Source of the DNA: an uncultured Oscillospiraceae bacterium
Lineage (GTDB): Bacteria > Bacillota > Clostridia > Oscillospirales > Ruminococcaceae
Length of the DNA: 5,474 nt
Direction: 5' to 3'
Assembly (NCBI GenBank): GCA_910587465.1
Contig: CAJUMS010000134.1
Coordinates: 1-5,474 of the forward strand
Positions 5,444 through 5,474 of this stretch are shown piece by piece. The translations under genes were made by a program, and so were the position numbers. Every line of letters begins with the position of its first letter. The stretch's first letter is position 1. The notes below the pieces were generated by a model. That model was not told the origin of the DNA, searched no databases, and saw only the letters and a list, made by a program, of their open reading frames with translations.

Positions 5444-5474
5444 GTAAATCCATGACAGACCAGCCATGGTTTAC
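5444..5474. promoter_or_regulatory. Imperfect inverted repeat upstream of the response regulator
   Basis: GTAAATCCATG (5444-5454) and CATGGTTTAC (5465-5474) are complementary over 10 bp with one bulged T, around a 10-bp centre. The arm centres are about two helical turns apart. It lies 32-62 bp upstream of the response-regulator ATG on the minus strand, and no T run follows in either readable direction, so a binding site is more likely than a terminator. It may extend beyond the window edge. Autoregulation by the LytTR protein is possible but LytTR sites are usually direct repeats, so the binder is open. Confidence 0.35.

Noticed and set aside
5425..5474. Sigma-A promoter for the two-component operon
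   Set aside because: TATAGT/TATTAT-like -10 sequences exist, but no acceptable -35 at 16-18 bp on the minus strand.
1..5474. CRISPR array, tRNA, rRNA, insertion sequence or integrase
   Set aside because: No regular spaced repeats, cloverleaf, rRNA-like blocks, terminal inverted repeats with a transposase, or integrase motifs were seen.

Overview
The window looks like accessory DNA from a low-to-moderate GC member of the Bacillota, most likely a gut-type Clostridia. The pointers are strong AGGAGG-type ribosome binding sites, consensus sigma-A promoters, an AgrA/AgrC-style two-component system, and conjugation and partition genes of the kind carried by clostridial integrative conjugative elements. 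Species cannot be named from the sequence. It is a mosaic of three blocks with different composition: an AT-rich cassette (about 1-1800), a clearly GC-richer remnant (about 1840-3379) and an intermediate block (3383-5412).

Block 1 (minus strand, 1-1544) is a compact two-gene operon. It has a perfect TTGACA-17-TATAAT promoter (1516-1544) whose -10 lies inside a perfect 8+8 bp palindrome. The first gene (589-1473) is a DUF488 protein with an extra N-terminal domain that resembles DUF4065/Panacea. It is followed with zero spacing (TAA then ATG) by a small protein (49-588) of a family usually seen beside DUF488 genes. That partner may be cut short at its C-terminus. Just beyond its stop, a second perfect consensus promoter (4-32) points out of the left edge. 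This pair is the best candidate for a little-described system here; a role in nucleic-acid metabolism or defence is only a guess.

Block 2 (plus strand, 1841-3379) is the debris of a mobile element. Three 11-bp direct repeats and a -10 box resemble a parC-type partition site in front of a ParM-like actin gene. The gene has an in-frame TAA at 2408-2410. After about 215 codons its reading frame runs, without a shift, into the C-terminal half of a VirD4/TraG-type coupling protein (from about 2627). A large in-frame deletion must have removed the rest of parM, any parR, and the N-terminal half (with Walker A) of the coupling protein.

Block 3 (minus strand, 3383-5412) is an apparently intact operon of a LytTR response regulator and a multi-pass GHKL histidine kinase, joined by an ATGA overlap. 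No autoinducer-peptide gene is visible. The kinase stop lies 3 bp from the end of the coupling-protein remnant, with no obvious terminator between them. No rRNA, tRNA, CRISPR array, transposase or integrase was found.
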